Shown here one piece after another: positions 38,210 to 47,820 of a DNA stretch of 63,223 bases. The notes beneath the pieces are model-generated. The model had not been told where the DNA came from. It did no database searches and was given only the letters and a program-made list of their open reading frames with translations. The stretch is from an uncultured Bacteroides sp. (GTDB lineage: Bacteria > Bacteroidota > Bacteroidia > Bacteroidales > Bacteroidaceae): positions 1-63,223 of the forward strand of contig CASENE010000044.1 of the NCBI GenBank assembly GCA_949289265.1, given 5' to 3'. Every line of letters starts with the position of its first letter. Position 1 is the stretch's first letter. The position numbers and the translations under genes are program-made.

Positions 38210-39313
38210 TTATTCCGACAAGAGAATACAGACAGTCTCTTCCGATAAATCCAGCATGCCGGCAATCTCTTTTACATCCTTTCCCTGTTGAGATAAAATT
38301 CTCACCGTAGTACGCAAAGCATTTCGTTGTTGTTCAATCTCATGTTTGCTCTGTTCAAGTTCCCGTTCTTTCTCTTCAAGAGCCAGGTTCTTTTGTTCAA
38401 GATCTCGGTCTTTTTGTTCAATAGCCCGGTCTTTCTGTTCAAGATCCCGGTCTTTTTGCTCAATAGTCCGGTCTTTCTGTTCAATAGTCCGGTCTTTCTG
38501 TTCAATAGTCCGGTCTTTCTGTTCAATAGTCCGGTCTTTCTTCTCTATTTCTTTATTCTTCAGCATGATGGTTGTATCACGAGCTTCTATTTCCGACAGA
38601 ATCTCGTCTTCCACCTGCATGCCCCGACGAATCTCCGGAGAAGCGGCAGCCATGACCAAGCGATTGACCAGCAGGCGCGTGTCCTTATCCATACCTTCAT
38701 CATTAATCTGAAGCAAATGCTCGTCCGTCTGCATGCGGTAATCTTGGTCAAAGACAGTGAGCAGACGTTCCAAATGGTTACGAGCACGTCCTTTCAGGAA
38801 AGGAATCTGCACGATGATACTGTCATGCGTCAGACTCTCAATGAACGTGTCAGGTACCCCCTGCTCTATCTCACGACTCTCATAGTCCAGATAACGACGT
38901 CGCACATACACCACCGGTTCCTGTAAGTCGCCCAGTTTATGCCCCAAGATATAGATGGAAATAATAGGCAAACCATAGCGCGTCCCCCGTTCCTCGGCCG
39001 ATATATTCTCCGCGTCCAGATATTGCGTGCCCAAATACTGCCGGAAGCGCAACGTCTCTGTGGCCAGCCATGTCTTCTGCAGTTCTATCAACACCAACTG
39101 TTCCTTACCCGCCGCATTCTTTATGCGTGCAGAAAAGTCAATACGAAACAACGAGATGCGTGTCTGATTCAGATTCGTATATTCATTACGCCGCATTTTC
39201 AGGTCATGCACCTCTTGCTTCAACAGCGCAGAAAGCAGCACCTTGGCAGCCCGTTCATCCTCCATCAGGAATTTGAACACGGAATCATAAATAGGATTGG
39301 CAATGATAGTCAT
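38210..39313 (-). CDS. Rpn-family PD-(D/E)XK nuclease/putative transposase
   Basis: 367 residues. N-terminal nuclease domain (about 1-160): NPIYDSVFKFLMEDERAAKVLLSALL, catalytic Asp in LFRIDFSARI and the ELQ variant of ExK in LVLIELQKTW. A middle helical region is followed by a coiled coil of at least nine 7-residue repeats (EQKDRTI type, about 258-320) and a C-terminal helix-turn-helix-like segment (GKDVKEIAGMLDLSEETV). Rpn proteins promote RecA-independent recombination in E. coli. Own perfect promoter at 39342. The first fragment quoted is cut by position, residues 6-20 and 21-31. Confidence 0.82.
   Translation of the reverse strand: MTIIANPIYDSVFKFLMEDERAAKVLLSALLKQEVHDLKMRRNEYTNLNQTRISLFRIDFSARIKNAAGKEQLVLIELQKTWLATETLRFRQYLGTQYLDAENISAEERGTRYGLPIISIYILGHKLGDLQEPVVYVRRRYLDYESREIEQGVPDTFIESLTHDSIIVQIPFLKGRARNHLERLLTVFDQDYRMQTDEHLLQINDEGMDKDTRLLVNRLVMAAASPEIRRGMQVEDEILSEIEARDTTIMLKNKEIEKKDRTIEQKDRTIEQKDRTIEQKDRTIEQKDRDLEQKDRAIEQKDRDLEQKNLALEEKERELEQSKHEIEQQRNALRTTVRILSQQGKDVKEIAGMLDLSEETVCILLSE
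38354..38542 (-). repeat. In-frame coding tandem array, 9 x 21 bases
   Basis: Nine 21-base units inside the Rpn-like gene; those from 38459 to 38542 are almost identical (TTCAATAGTCCGGTCTTTCT). Each unit codes for one heptad, so changes in copy number keep frame and alter coiled-coil length. Confidence 0.92.
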
Positions 39314-39341
39314 AAGGCAAAGCTATGAATGGTTATGTCCG

Positions 39342-39373
39342 CAAATATAAAACATCCTATCGGATTAAACAAA
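39342..39373 (-). promoter_or_regulatory. Consensus promoter of the Rpn-like gene
   Basis: Minus strand TTTG (39373-39370), 20 bases, TATATTTG (39349-39342): a perfect Bacteroides promoter, 29 bases before the ATG. Confidence 0.85.
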
Positions 39374-39407
39374 CGGGCCGAAAGAATATTACAATCTAAA
39401 ATGCCAC

Positions 39408-40229
39408 TCACTTACTCCTTAATAAACTCTTATAAAACAACCCTCGTAATTGATTCGGCATAATTCGCATAGGAAAACGAAGAGCTATATTCATAAGATA
39501 ACGTCCCCAACCTATTACCCCCAACTTACGCATTACGTTTTGAAAACGAATCTCATCCACAGCATATTTCCATCCTCCACGACGTTTAAACATATCCGAA
39601 CTTATTCTAAAATACAACAGACTTTCCTGGATATTATAAAATTTAGCGCCAGCGTTTAACAATCTTATCCATAGATAATAATCCTCAAACAATGGGAAAT
39701 GCCGATATCCTCCCACGGCTAATACGGCACTTTTTCTAAACATTACTACCGGATGATTAACAGGATTTCGACTCTTAGCATATTGCGCTATCTCCTCATG
39801 ATGCTCTGGCAATTTACGAACAGAAGATACACAATCAACATTCTTCTCAAACTCGTCAACCCAAGCACTACATACATCCACCTCCGGACATCGTTCAAAC
39901 ACAGCAACCTGCTTTTCAAACCGATCAGGCTTGGCTATGTCATCCGTATCCATACGGGCCACCAAATCATAAGAACAATGCTTCAGTCCCTCATTCAACG
40001 CCTTGCCCAATCCTTGGTTCTTCGACAAGGAAATCACCTTCAATATAGGATAACGGACCGCGTAATCAGACACAATAGTATCCAACTCCTCAGTCAGCAG
40101 ACCGTCTTTGACCAAAATTATTTCATCAGGTAATAACGTCTGCGTCAACAGGCTGTCTAGACTTTGTTTGAGGTAGGAAGGACGTTCTTTTATGTAAAGA
40201 GATAAAAGAACGGAAAAATTCAATGACAT
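39408..40229 (-). CDS. Glycosyltransferase family 2
   Basis: 273 residues. GT-A fold start NFSVLLSLYIKERPSYLKQSLDSLL (as NFSVLLSLYIKERP), nucleotide-sugar site ILVKDG and DTDD metal motif in VARMDTDDIAKPDRF; later NPVNHPVVMFRKSAV. Adds one sugar to the capsule repeat unit on the cytoplasmic face. Overlaps the preceding gene by 10 bases; last gene of the capsule operon. Similar to WfgS/WcaA-type transferases; acceptor and donor unknown. Confidence 0.9.
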   Translation of the reverse strand: MSLNFSVLLSLYIKERPSYLKQSLDSLLTQTLLPDEIILVKDGLLTEELDTIVSDYAVRYPILKVISLSKNQGLGKALNEGLKHCSYDLVARMDTDDIAKPDRFEKQVAVFERCPEVDVCSAWVDEFEKNVDCVSSVRKLPEHHEEIAQYAKSRNPVNHPVVMFRKSAVLAVGGYRHFPLFEDYYLWIRLLNAGAKFYNIQESLLYFRISSDMFKRRGGWKYAVDEIRFQNVMRKLGVIGWGRYLMNIALRFPMRIMPNQLRGLFYKSLLRSK

Positions 40230-41254
40230 ATATAAATAGCAAAATACCGCCGATAGAATTGTTCAGAAGAATAACATTGTTCATATTTCCTATGCATTTT
40301 ATCAGCCATTTCTCTATTACCCAAAGCCCTATTTATCGCATTTGCTAAAGATTTCTTGTCGCCTAACTGAAAGAACGCTACTTCTTCATCCGAAAAGATT
40401 TCTTTAAATATGGGGATATCCGAACATACTGTAGGAACTGAATAGCAAGCAGCTTCAAGCAAAACCAGACCAAATCCTTCGCATCGGCTTGTCATTGTAT
40501 ACACATCGTAATAAGGCATATAGCGGAAAGCATCTTTCTGATATCCTGCAAAATATATTCTATTCTCTACTTTTTCTTTTTTTGCCAACGCCTTAAGTTC
40601 TTCTTTAGATTTTCCATCACCAACTATCCATAACCTACATCCTTTAATGAAAGGTATTGTTTTAATAAGTAAATCTATTCCCTTTATCGGACTTAACATA
40701 GCATTGACACCAATAAGAAAATCATTTCCTTTAAAAGCGAGTATCTTTCTTTCTTCATTTAGAGACAACATTGCTTGGGTATCAATAAGCCTTGTATTAT
40801 AAGCAACCCTAATTTTATTTTTTGGTAATATCCTCTGATAATATATTTTAGCTGCATTACTCAGTACTGCGACATAATCAAAACGAAATAATAAACCCAT
40901 CCAAACTATTCCTATTATAGCAGCAATCAATTTATTATATTGCGATTTCAAATCTTGAAACACATAACTGTGCAGAGTTGATACACAACGAGTTTTACAC
41001 CTCATAGGCCGATGTAGGCAGATATAAAAATCAGGACGAATACCATGACTATGAATCACATCATATTCATCAAATGGTATTTTATTCTTCAATCTTAACT
41101 TAATAACAGGGCACTTAAAATCTATCTCCTTTTTATCATCAAAATAATATACAACGCAATCATGCCCATGCGTAATCATAACATTTACTAAATCTCTTGC
41201 TACAATAATTGGCCCTCTATTGGCCAAAGACGGAAGAATGTAAGCAATCCTCAT
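40220..41254 (-). CDS. Glycosyltransferase family 4
   Basis: 344 residues, GT-B fold. N-terminal MRIAYILPSLANRGP, middle HSHGIRPDF, donor-binding half with GVNAMLSPIKGIDLLI and RCEGFGLVLLEAACYSVPTVCSD (as CEGFGLVLLEAA, the EX7E motif). Retaining transfer of a sugar to the growing repeat unit is inferred. AT-rich like its neighbours, suggesting transfer of the locus. Confidence 0.9.
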   Translation of the reverse strand: MRIAYILPSLANRGPIIVARDLVNVMITHGHDCVVYYFDDKKEIDFKCPVIKLRLKNKIPFDEYDVIHSHGIRPDFYICLHRPMRCKTRCVSTLHSYVFQDLKSQYNKLIAAIIGIVWMGLLFRFDYVAVLSNAAKIYYQRILPKNKIRVAYNTRLIDTQAMLSLNEERKILAFKGNDFLIGVNAMLSPIKGIDLLIKTIPFIKGCRLWIVGDGKSKEELKALAKKEKVENRIYFAGYQKDAFRYMPYYDVYTMTSRCEGFGLVLLEAACYSVPTVCSDIPIFKEIFSDEEVAFFQLGDKKSLANAINRALGNREMADKMHRKYEQCYSSEQFYRRYFAIYICH

Positions 41255-41321
41255 ATTCCCTTATTTTTGGATGCGCTTTTAATAATTTAATAATATTCTA
41301 AGCGCTCACAATCCATTTTCC

Positions 41322-42461
41322 CTATTCAAGCATACCTTCAAACAAATCAAGCCACTGGGCCATTATTCTCTCTTTTGAATAATCCAATGAAGATTTATAT
41401 GCAGCTTGCCCCATCTCTTCACGTTTAGACATATTTCCCATTAATCCCATAACTTTATGGGCAAATGTTTCAATATCATTATTTTCCACAAGAAATCCAT
41501 CTACACCGTCCTTTATTAAATCCCTAGGCCCGCATTTACAAGCAAACGAAACTACTGGTAGCCCATAAGAATGTGCTTCTAAGATAACTAACGAAAATCC
41601 CTCATAACGTGATGTAACCAACATTATGGAAGATTCCAAATAAGCGTTCCCTATTTGTGTTGTTGGAGGATAAATTCGGACTGTTCCCTTTAGTCCTAAA
41701 CTGTCGATCAAAGCATTTAAAAAATCATACAATTCACCTCCTCCGTAAATATTCAGTGTCCAATTTGGAAATTGATCATGAATCAACTTCCATGACTTAA
41801 CCAGCATATCAAAACCTTTTTGATACGAAAGACGTCCGACAGCCAAACAGACTTCATTTTCCAAGCTAGCCTGACGTGTCGGATATGAGGTTAAAAAATT
41901 GGGAATCGCTATTATGTTATCCGCATTTTTCCATCTAAGCCTATCCTCTTGCGTCAACACCACAAACTTATCATACCGAGATGCCAATAATTCCTCTTGT
42001 TTATCCCTATACAAATCAATCAGCCTCCACAACCACTGGCGATTACGCATAGCCCTATACCCTTTAGCAAAATGGATTTCCAATAGTTTCTTACTTCCAT
42101 CCTTGATCTTGTATAAGAATAAGAATTCATTGCCCATTGTCGAGATAGTTATATCTGGATGAAGCTCATGCAATAACCTAGAAAGTTTATCCTTGTGTTG
42201 CTTAAACTTATAGTGGTTGTAGCACATCTTTTTCAATAAACTCCTATTTTCAGAATAATTAATTTCCAAATCATAATAGGAGACTGAAGGATGCAATGGA
42301 AAAAAAATGGGACGATTCATTTGGTCTGCCGTAACAACAGTGACATGATGCCCCAATTCTGATAAAGCATTGGCCTTTTCAGTAATGATTCTCTCCATTC
42401 CTCCCGAATTGTAAAGTGAATGGATACAATAGACTATTTTCATCATATCTGAATTATTCAT
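41322..42461 (-). CDS. Glycosyltransferase family 4
   Basis: 379 residues, GT-B fold. SLYNSGGMERIITEKANALSELGH at the N-terminus (as SLYNSGGMERI), VGRLSYQKGFDMLV (GRLxxxKG motif) and the EX7E motif RYEGFSLVILEAHSYGLPVV. The ATG at 42461 overlaps the EpsG stop by one base (TGATG). A start at 42446 (MMKIVYCIHSL) is also possible. Capsule repeat-unit assembly. Confidence 0.9.
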   Translation of the reverse strand: MNNSDMMKIVYCIHSLYNSGGMERIITEKANALSELGHHVTVVTADQMNRPIFFPLHPSVSYYDLEINYSENRSLLKKMCYNHYKFKQHKDKLSRLLHELHPDITISTMGNEFLFLYKIKDGSKKLLEIHFAKGYRAMRNRQWLWRLIDLYRDKQEELLASRYDKFVVLTQEDRLRWKNADNIIAIPNFLTSYPTRQASLENEVCLAVGRLSYQKGFDMLVKSWKLIHDQFPNWTLNIYGGGELYDFLNALIDSLGLKGTVRIYPPTTQIGNAYLESSIMLVTSRYEGFSLVILEAHSYGLPVVSFACKCGPRDLIKDGVDGFLVENNDIETFAHKVMGLMGNMSKREEMGQAAYKSSLDYSKERIMAQWLDLFEGMLE

Positions 42462-43489
42462 CAAAAAAACTGGATATCAAAATGATATGCAACATCTGCA
42501 TATAATTTGATAAGGAAAAGGAGAAACCCACTACATACTATTCCCGTCACAATAAAACGAGATCCATACTTAAACCACGGTAAACAATAAGGAATAAGTA
42601 TGATGATATAAGGGAAAAAATACAAATAAAGCCGCCGAGCCGGCATGAATAAATAACAGACATTATAAATAATCAATCCTATTACTACCATATTGAGCAA
42701 AATATAAAAAGGATACGGTACAGCTCGCTTGTATTTCATATAAAGCATCATAACGGAACATACAACAAGATGGTAGAATATTTTAAGAAGTCCGCTGTTC
42801 GCTCCCGATTCAAAATCGTCAATTTCATATTGGTAGCTTCCTATTGCTTTCAAGGATGGCATCACAAGCTCGATGGCAGTATTCAATATCCAGTCTCCAA
42901 ACAAATAACTTATAACCAAAGCAGCAAAGAGCCAAAAAACAGGAAAACGTAGGCGACTCAACAAAATCAAAGGGGCGACAAACAGTACGCTTGTATGGAA
43001 AAATGCTGCTACTGCAATCCATACCAAGAACTTCCAAATTTTGCCACACAAAAAATTATGGAATCCAGCAAACAACAATGATATTGCAACATATTGCCGT
43101 AAAAGGTTGGCCGACTCAAAATAAAAGCCGCAAAGCAAAAGCAATAGCAGTGACAAATAAAAATGTGGCGACATGGCCTTAATCCCTTTATAGAAGCCTA
43201 TAAAAGTCACCAAGGAAATCAAGAAAAAGAATGCCCGGGATTGAAGTCCGATAGAACGCATTAATCCTATGATGATATTCCAGATAGGCTCGATAAACAA
43301 AGCATCTACACTATAGGGATCGTCATAAATGTCTTTGTAGGTAGGATAATCAATACCAACATCATAGCGCAATCCCATGATGCATACCAATAATAACGAA
43401 AGCAATAAACCTGTGTAAGGAACATTATTTTTTTTCCCACACCATGCGAGTATAACACAACACAATGTTACAATAATTACTATAAGCAT
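42461..43489 (-). CDS. EpsG-family membrane protein, probable capsule polymerase
   Basis: 342 residues with about ten hydrophobic helices and the EpsG signatures GLRYDVGIDYPTYKDIY near residue 40 and FESANLLRQYVAISLLF near 125 (RQ..A). EpsG proteins act as Wzy-type polymerases or partners in exopolysaccharide loci. It is the only Wzy candidate in the operon, so repeat-unit polymerisation in the periplasmic leaflet is inferred. Confidence 0.85.
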   Translation of the reverse strand: MLIVIIVTLCCVILAWCGKKNNVPYTGLLLSLLLVCIMGLRYDVGIDYPTYKDIYDDPYSVDALFIEPIWNIIIGLMRSIGLQSRAFFFLISLVTFIGFYKGIKAMSPHFYLSLLLLLLCGFYFESANLLRQYVAISLLFAGFHNFLCGKIWKFLVWIAVAAFFHTSVLFVAPLILLSRLRFPVFWLFAALVISYLFGDWILNTAIELVMPSLKAIGSYQYEIDDFESGANSGLLKIFYHLVVCSVMMLYMKYKRAVPYPFYILLNMVVIGLIIYNVCYLFMPARRLYLYFFPYIIILIPYCLPWFKYGSRFIVTGIVCSGFLLFLIKLYADVAYHFDIQFF

Positions 43490-43536
43490 CTTGTCGTTTA
43501 CATGACACTTGCATCATTGAATAACAACCCTATGAA

Positions 43537-44487
43537 TTAAGATTTCCAATTCATCCACAGTCTATATAATAAGCGAGCGCAATAGGGAGAATAAATAGCC
43601 AGCCACACAATAACTTTCCACCTAACAGGCACATCTGCTTTCTGAATTAATGGCTTCAAATCTTGGAAATCGGTTCTAAAAGTTTTTATTCCTTTTTTAT
43701 CTCCTCGTAATATGATGAGGGCCAAATGGAATAAAAGATTCGGATATACTTCATCAAATATCTCATGTGGTAATTTTTCCTTAGCTAAAGATAAGAATAA
43801 TTTTTCTTGACTTAATATAAAACATCCAGGCTTGTGTATCAAAGAACCCGTATTTATTGTGAGATCATAATGATAAAATGCTTTCGCTAAGTATCTAACT
43901 TTTATTTCATGAGACAATAGGCATATATTTACAAAAAGATCCTCACAAAAAGATAAACCTAATGGAAATTGAATTTTAAAATCGCTGTAACAAGTTCTTC
44001 TTATGAGCTTGTTACAGCAGCTGCCATGCAGATGCTGGAACAATTCACGCAAAACAACTTTGTGATCCAATAGAGTAGGTCGCTGCTTAGCATACTTCGT
44101 TCCATTCTTAAATTCATAATAAAAGTCGCAAATCACCATATCCGCATCCCTTTCCTTCGCCTTCTTATACAGTTCCTCCAGCATGTCAGGTTCCACCCAA
44201 TCGTCCGGATCGGCGTGTATGGTATATTCCCCAAGTGCATTATCCATTCCGCACTGTCGTGCCGAACTCACCCCACCATTCTCCTTATGAAACACCCGCA
44301 CCCGCCTATCCTTCTTTGCATACTCGTCACAAATCTCGCCCGATCGGTCGGGGCTACCGTCGTCCACCAACAATAGTTCAAAATCTTGAAAAGTCTGTGC
44401 CAATATGCTGTCGACACAGCGATGCAAATAGGCTTCGGCATTATACACAGGGACAATAACTGAGATTTTCGGATGATTTCCGTCCAT
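43537..44487 (-). CDS. Glycosyltransferase family 2
   Basis: 316 residues. Strong GT2 N-terminus KISVIVPVYNAEAYLHRCVDSILAQ (as KISVIVPVYNAE, CVDSILAQTF), LLVDDGSPD donor site and the DPDDWVEPD metal region. The C-terminal part is typical of capsule GT2 enzymes (FCEDLFVNICLL). Codon use shifts from GC-rich at its 5' end to AT-rich at its 3' end. Donor and linkage unknown. Confidence 0.9.
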   Translation of the reverse strand: MDGNHPKISVIVPVYNAEAYLHRCVDSILAQTFQDFELLLVDDGSPDRSGEICDEYAKKDRRVRVFHKENGGVSSARQCGMDNALGEYTIHADPDDWVEPDMLEELYKKAKERDADMVICDFYYEFKNGTKYAKQRPTLLDHKVVLRELFQHLHGSCCNKLIRRTCYSDFKIQFPLGLSFCEDLFVNICLLSHEIKVRYLAKAFYHYDLTINTGSLIHKPGCFILSQEKLFLSLAKEKLPHEIFDEVYPNLLFHLALIILRGDKKGIKTFRTDFQDLKPLIQKADVPVRWKVIVWLAIYSPYCARLLYRLWMNWKS

Positions 44488-44590
44488 AGAAGATTGCTTA
44501 TATTAGAAATCGGCTGTAAGACAAAGTATTGCAAAAGGCATTGGCTTTTCACTATTTATTGAGCGAATGTGAACATTCATAAAAAGGATG

Positions 44591-45592
44591 TCATTCCTTC
44601 TGTACACTTACGGCTTGCCGTAGCTTCACAGACCATAGTATAAAGCGTGGCGACTGTTTGAAAAGCCATGTCAATATTTCATATTTCAAGCTCAACTGTT
44701 TTCTACAAGGAGGAAATGACTTGAATGCCTCTTTTGCGTCAAACAGCAAACGAATTTTATCTACTTGCCTAACCTGCTTGTTCATTACCAGGGCAACAGC
44801 ATAATTATAGAAACAATCCAAACCGTAAGTAAATGGAATGATATGAATGCCCGCCCGATATTGCTTCAGGATATAGGCGTATTTCTCCCGCAGAATAGAC
44901 AGCATATCCTCGAAATTCTTCAATTTGCGCCCGGCCGTGATGCTGCCGCAGGAACGTACCTTGTAGATGTAGGTCTCCTCATAAACCGTAGCCATCGCCT
45001 GCGCCGTGGTAGCTATCTGGAAAGAATACAATTCGTCTTCATGCAATAGACCTTCTTTGAAGAAGAGGCTGTTCTGCAGCAAGTAGCTTTTCCGGTACAA
45101 ACGGTTGACTGCCATCATGTACCATTTATAGGTGGTATAATCCCGCAGGATGTTTTCATTCCCCCTCACATAAGTATCACATATCAACGGAAAATTCCAG
45201 GCAGTTCCCACATACTTGATGTCTCCTATCACGAAATCCACATCCGGATATTTCTCTGCCTGTTTCACCAGAAGTTCTATGCAACTCGGAGTAATCTCAT
45301 CGTCCGAATCCATGAAATAAACCCAATCGGCCGTCGCTGCTTCCATACCCGTATTCCGGGCTGCTGACAATCCGCGATTCCGGGGGTGATTCACCACCTT
45401 GACCTCATAGCGTTCTTGCAACTTTTCAATCCAAGGGACTGCCTGGGTCATGGAGTCATCGGGCGTAGCATCATTTACCAGGATTATTTCAAGCGAGGGA
45501 TATGTCTGGGCATAAACGCTTCGCAAGCAGTCTGCGATGTAGAGAGCTACGTTGTATACGGGGATAATTATAGAAACTTTCAACCCATTCAT
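44591..45592 (-). CDS. Glycosyltransferase family 2
   Basis: 333 residues. GT2 signatures VSIIIPVYNVALYIADCL, ILVNDATPDDS, NRGLSAARNTGM and the DXD motif in VYFMDSDDEITP. C-terminal helices likely membrane-associated. Only 4 bases behind the radical SAM gene, so tightly coupled in the operon. Confidence 0.91.
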   Translation of the reverse strand: MNGLKVSIIIPVYNVALYIADCLRSVYAQTYPSLEIILVNDATPDDSMTQAVPWIEKLQERYEVKVVNHPRNRGLSAARNTGMEAATADWVYFMDSDDEITPSCIELLVKQAEKYPDVDFVIGDIKYVGTAWNFPLICDTYVRGNENILRDYTTYKWYMMAVNRLYRKSYLLQNSLFFKEGLLHEDELYSFQIATTAQAMATVYEETYIYKVRSCGSITAGRKLKNFEDMLSILREKYAYILKQYRAGIHIIPFTYGLDCFYNYAVALVMNKQVRQVDKIRLLFDAKEAFKSFPPCRKQLSLKYEILTWLFKQSPRFILWSVKLRQAVSVQKE

Positions 45593-45596
45593 TCAC

Positions 45597-46691
45597 TCAC
45601 TTCTTTATCAAATGATAAATATGCCGAGCTGTTCCCATCACGACATCATACAAACGGTCTTCAGCCAAAATCCTTTCCTTCTTAGAATCAGAATATTCCT
45701 CGTTTGATTCTACCAAAGTCGAATTGAAAAAAGATTTGACTTCCGGCTGAAGCCATTCGCCGCCATCTGTCCGTACCCGGTTGCGAATATCGCCGTATCT
45801 GACATCAGTAAAATGAGGGATACAGCCTAAAGTCAATAGCATATGTCCATTATAGCAATGTGGCTCTAAACATCGACCAATAGCCCTAAATGGTATAGGC
45901 TTATTGATATCATCAAAGATATTAAAATGATGGCGAGCCCTATAGCATTCGCCAGCTATACCTGTTGACAAATTTAATTGTAAAGCCCAGTCTCCTGCAT
46001 AACAAAACTCACACCTCTTTTTCATAAAAATTGTTTTCTTGAAACGCCAGAAGCCGGAATCAAATTGCGACCAGAACAGGTCGTATTTTTCTATAGGAAG
46101 GTCTGTCAGATACTCAATATCCTCAGTATTATCTCTCCTGGCAATGGAAAGATGTGGCAAAGCCCCAAAATGTTCCATAGAAAATGCTTTGACCTCATCA
46201 ATATAAGGAATCAATTCATCAGAAGGAGTTATTTCAATGTTGGCAGATGCACCAGCATCCCATATTCGATGCACATTTTCGGCAAATATGTTCAGCAGGT
46301 TCTTCTGCTTCAATTGCAGGTAATGAAAAGAACATTTGAAACTAAGATGTTTCAATAGTTCTTTATCCCATGCCAGCATCTTTTTCAGAACCGGCGTTAT
46401 GGTTAAGTTAGTCACAAACTCAATATAATGTCCCTCTTTCAGCAAGGCATAAGTATACTTGTCTATGTCTTTTGTCAGAAGAGTTTCGCCGTCGGCACAA
46501 ATATTGATATAGGCGATACCTCCCAAGCGTTCTTTCGACAAAGCCTTGGCCACGTGTTCCGGCGAGTATTGATATTGGGGTTGCTTATTCTGATAATACT
46601 CCTTGCGATGCGTCAGATAGCAATAGCTACAACGAAAGTTGCAAATAGACATCGGAACGGCCAACAAAATGATTCGCTTAATTTTATCCAT
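45597..46691 (-). CDS. Radical SAM protein in the capsule operon
   Basis: 364 residues. The 4Fe-4S-binding CxxxCxxC is CNFRCSYCY (about 17-25), with NICADGETLL replacing the usual GGEP region. A second cluster of cysteines follows (CEFCYAGDW, ECYRARHHF, GRCLEPHCYNG, LTLGCIP; about 230-300), which may hold an auxiliary cluster of SPASM type. Partly overlaps the pyruvyltransferase gene. In this setting it may modify a sugar or a carrier by radical chemistry, but no specific reaction can be named. Confidence 0.85.
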   Translation of the reverse strand: MDKIKRIILLAVPMSICNFRCSYCYLTHRKEYYQNKQPQYQYSPEHVAKALSKERLGGIAYINICADGETLLTKDIDKYTYALLKEGHYIEFVTNLTITPVLKKMLAWDKELLKHLSFKCSFHYLQLKQKNLLNIFAENVHRIWDAGASANIEITPSDELIPYIDEVKAFSMEHFGALPHLSIARRDNTEDIEYLTDLPIEKYDLFWSQFDSGFWRFKKTIFMKKRCEFCYAGDWALQLNLSTGIAGECYRARHHFNIFDDINKPIPFRAIGRCLEPHCYNGHMLLTLGCIPHFTDVRYGDIRNRVRTDGGEWLQPEVKSFFNSTLVESNEEYSDSKKERILAEDRLYDVVMGTARHIYHLIKK

Positions 46692-47820
46692 ATTGATCTT
46701 GTATGTGTTCTTTTATGAAGTTTTCCAGCAAAAGGTAGTTGTCATTTCTGGGGATTGTTATTCCTAATAAATAGTTCTTTTTCATATAATAAGGAATATG
46801 AGCCATGACATCAGAAATATCTTGGCAAATTTTCACTTGTTCCAATCCAGAAGCCACCTCGTAGACCCCACTCACTTTCCGGCTGACATTATCAAGGGCC
46901 AGACAAGGTGTTCCGTTGATAGCTGCGAAAATCATCCCGTGCAACCGGTCTGTAATGACCAGCCGGGCGGAGGCGAATTGCGTCCAAAGTTTGTTCAATT
47001 CTCTCTGCCTTGAAAAACGATCCACATCGTAATTCAAAACTGTATTTGTTTCCTTAAAGGTCATTTTTTGTTGCCTTAAGTATGCTTTCAGTTTTATAAG
47101 TTCTTCTTGCGACACCGTACGTTCCAAGTCTGTCCGGAAACACAACAAGATACCTACTCTATCAGATGAAATGGGCAAATGGATCTTACCATACAAGTAT
47201 AGCACAATATCCGGCACAAGTACAAATTGTTTTTCGTTGAAATGCGTTCGACAAAACACATAAGACGCTCTATCCCGCAGGGCAATCAACAAATTATCAG
47301 CACTAGCATATATCGATTTATTCCGAACCAATCTCTCTTGGGCGGAAGGACTTCCATCATAGAAACAGGTTTGTGGAAATACAACTATGGGATTATTTCT
47401 GTAAGAAGAGATAATTTCGGATATCTTGTCATCTTCCCAAGGCCATAACGTTCCCAGATTGCCACCGCCGTCAATAAGTATTAAATCTTGGTTGGAAATA
47501 TACCTCCTAATCTCCTTTTTACACAACGCATAATCAAAACCTGCCACCTCAATGACACGATCTCCTAATCCTTGGTCGGTCAATAGGCATTTTTCAGCAT
47601 ATACGATAGCATGGTCTCCCAAATTGCCGTGTACCGGAGTAGCCAAAATGATGATGGCCTGCCCCTTTTTACGATGGACAGACGTGATTTCACGTTTAAA
47701 CTGCCGGATAAAACGCCAACGTTTCATAGCGTTCAAAGTAAGCCTTGCGAAATTCAACAAGAAGGCAGGAAACAGTCCTTTCAGTATGCGTTTAAGATTT
47801 ATGCTTAAATCGTTCGGCAT
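46684..47820 (-). CDS. Polysaccharide pyruvyltransferase-family protein
   Basis: 378 residues. PS_pyruv_trans features: ATPVHGNLGDHAIVYAEKCLL (as HGNLGDHAIVYAE), LILIDGGGNLGTLWPWE (as IDGGGNLGTLW), and VITDRLHGMIFAAINGTPCLAL (as DRLHGMIFAAINGTPC). The family adds a pyruvate ketal from PEP to a sugar, giving negative charge. Start at 47820 overlaps the flippase end by 29 bases; an extension to 47838 is less likely. Confidence 0.88.
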   Translation of the reverse strand: MPNDLSINLKRILKGLFPAFLLNFARLTLNAMKRWRFIRQFKREITSVHRKKGQAIIILATPVHGNLGDHAIVYAEKCLLTDQGLGDRVIEVAGFDYALCKKEIRRYISNQDLILIDGGGNLGTLWPWEDDKISEIISSYRNNPIVVFPQTCFYDGSPSAQERLVRNKSIYASADNLLIALRDRASYVFCRTHFNEKQFVLVPDIVLYLYGKIHLPISSDRVGILLCFRTDLERTVSQEELIKLKAYLRQQKMTFKETNTVLNYDVDRFSRQRELNKLWTQFASARLVITDRLHGMIFAAINGTPCLALDNVSRKVSGVYEVASGLEQVKICQDISDVMAHIPYYMKKNYLLGITIPRNDNYLLLENFIKEHIQDQYG

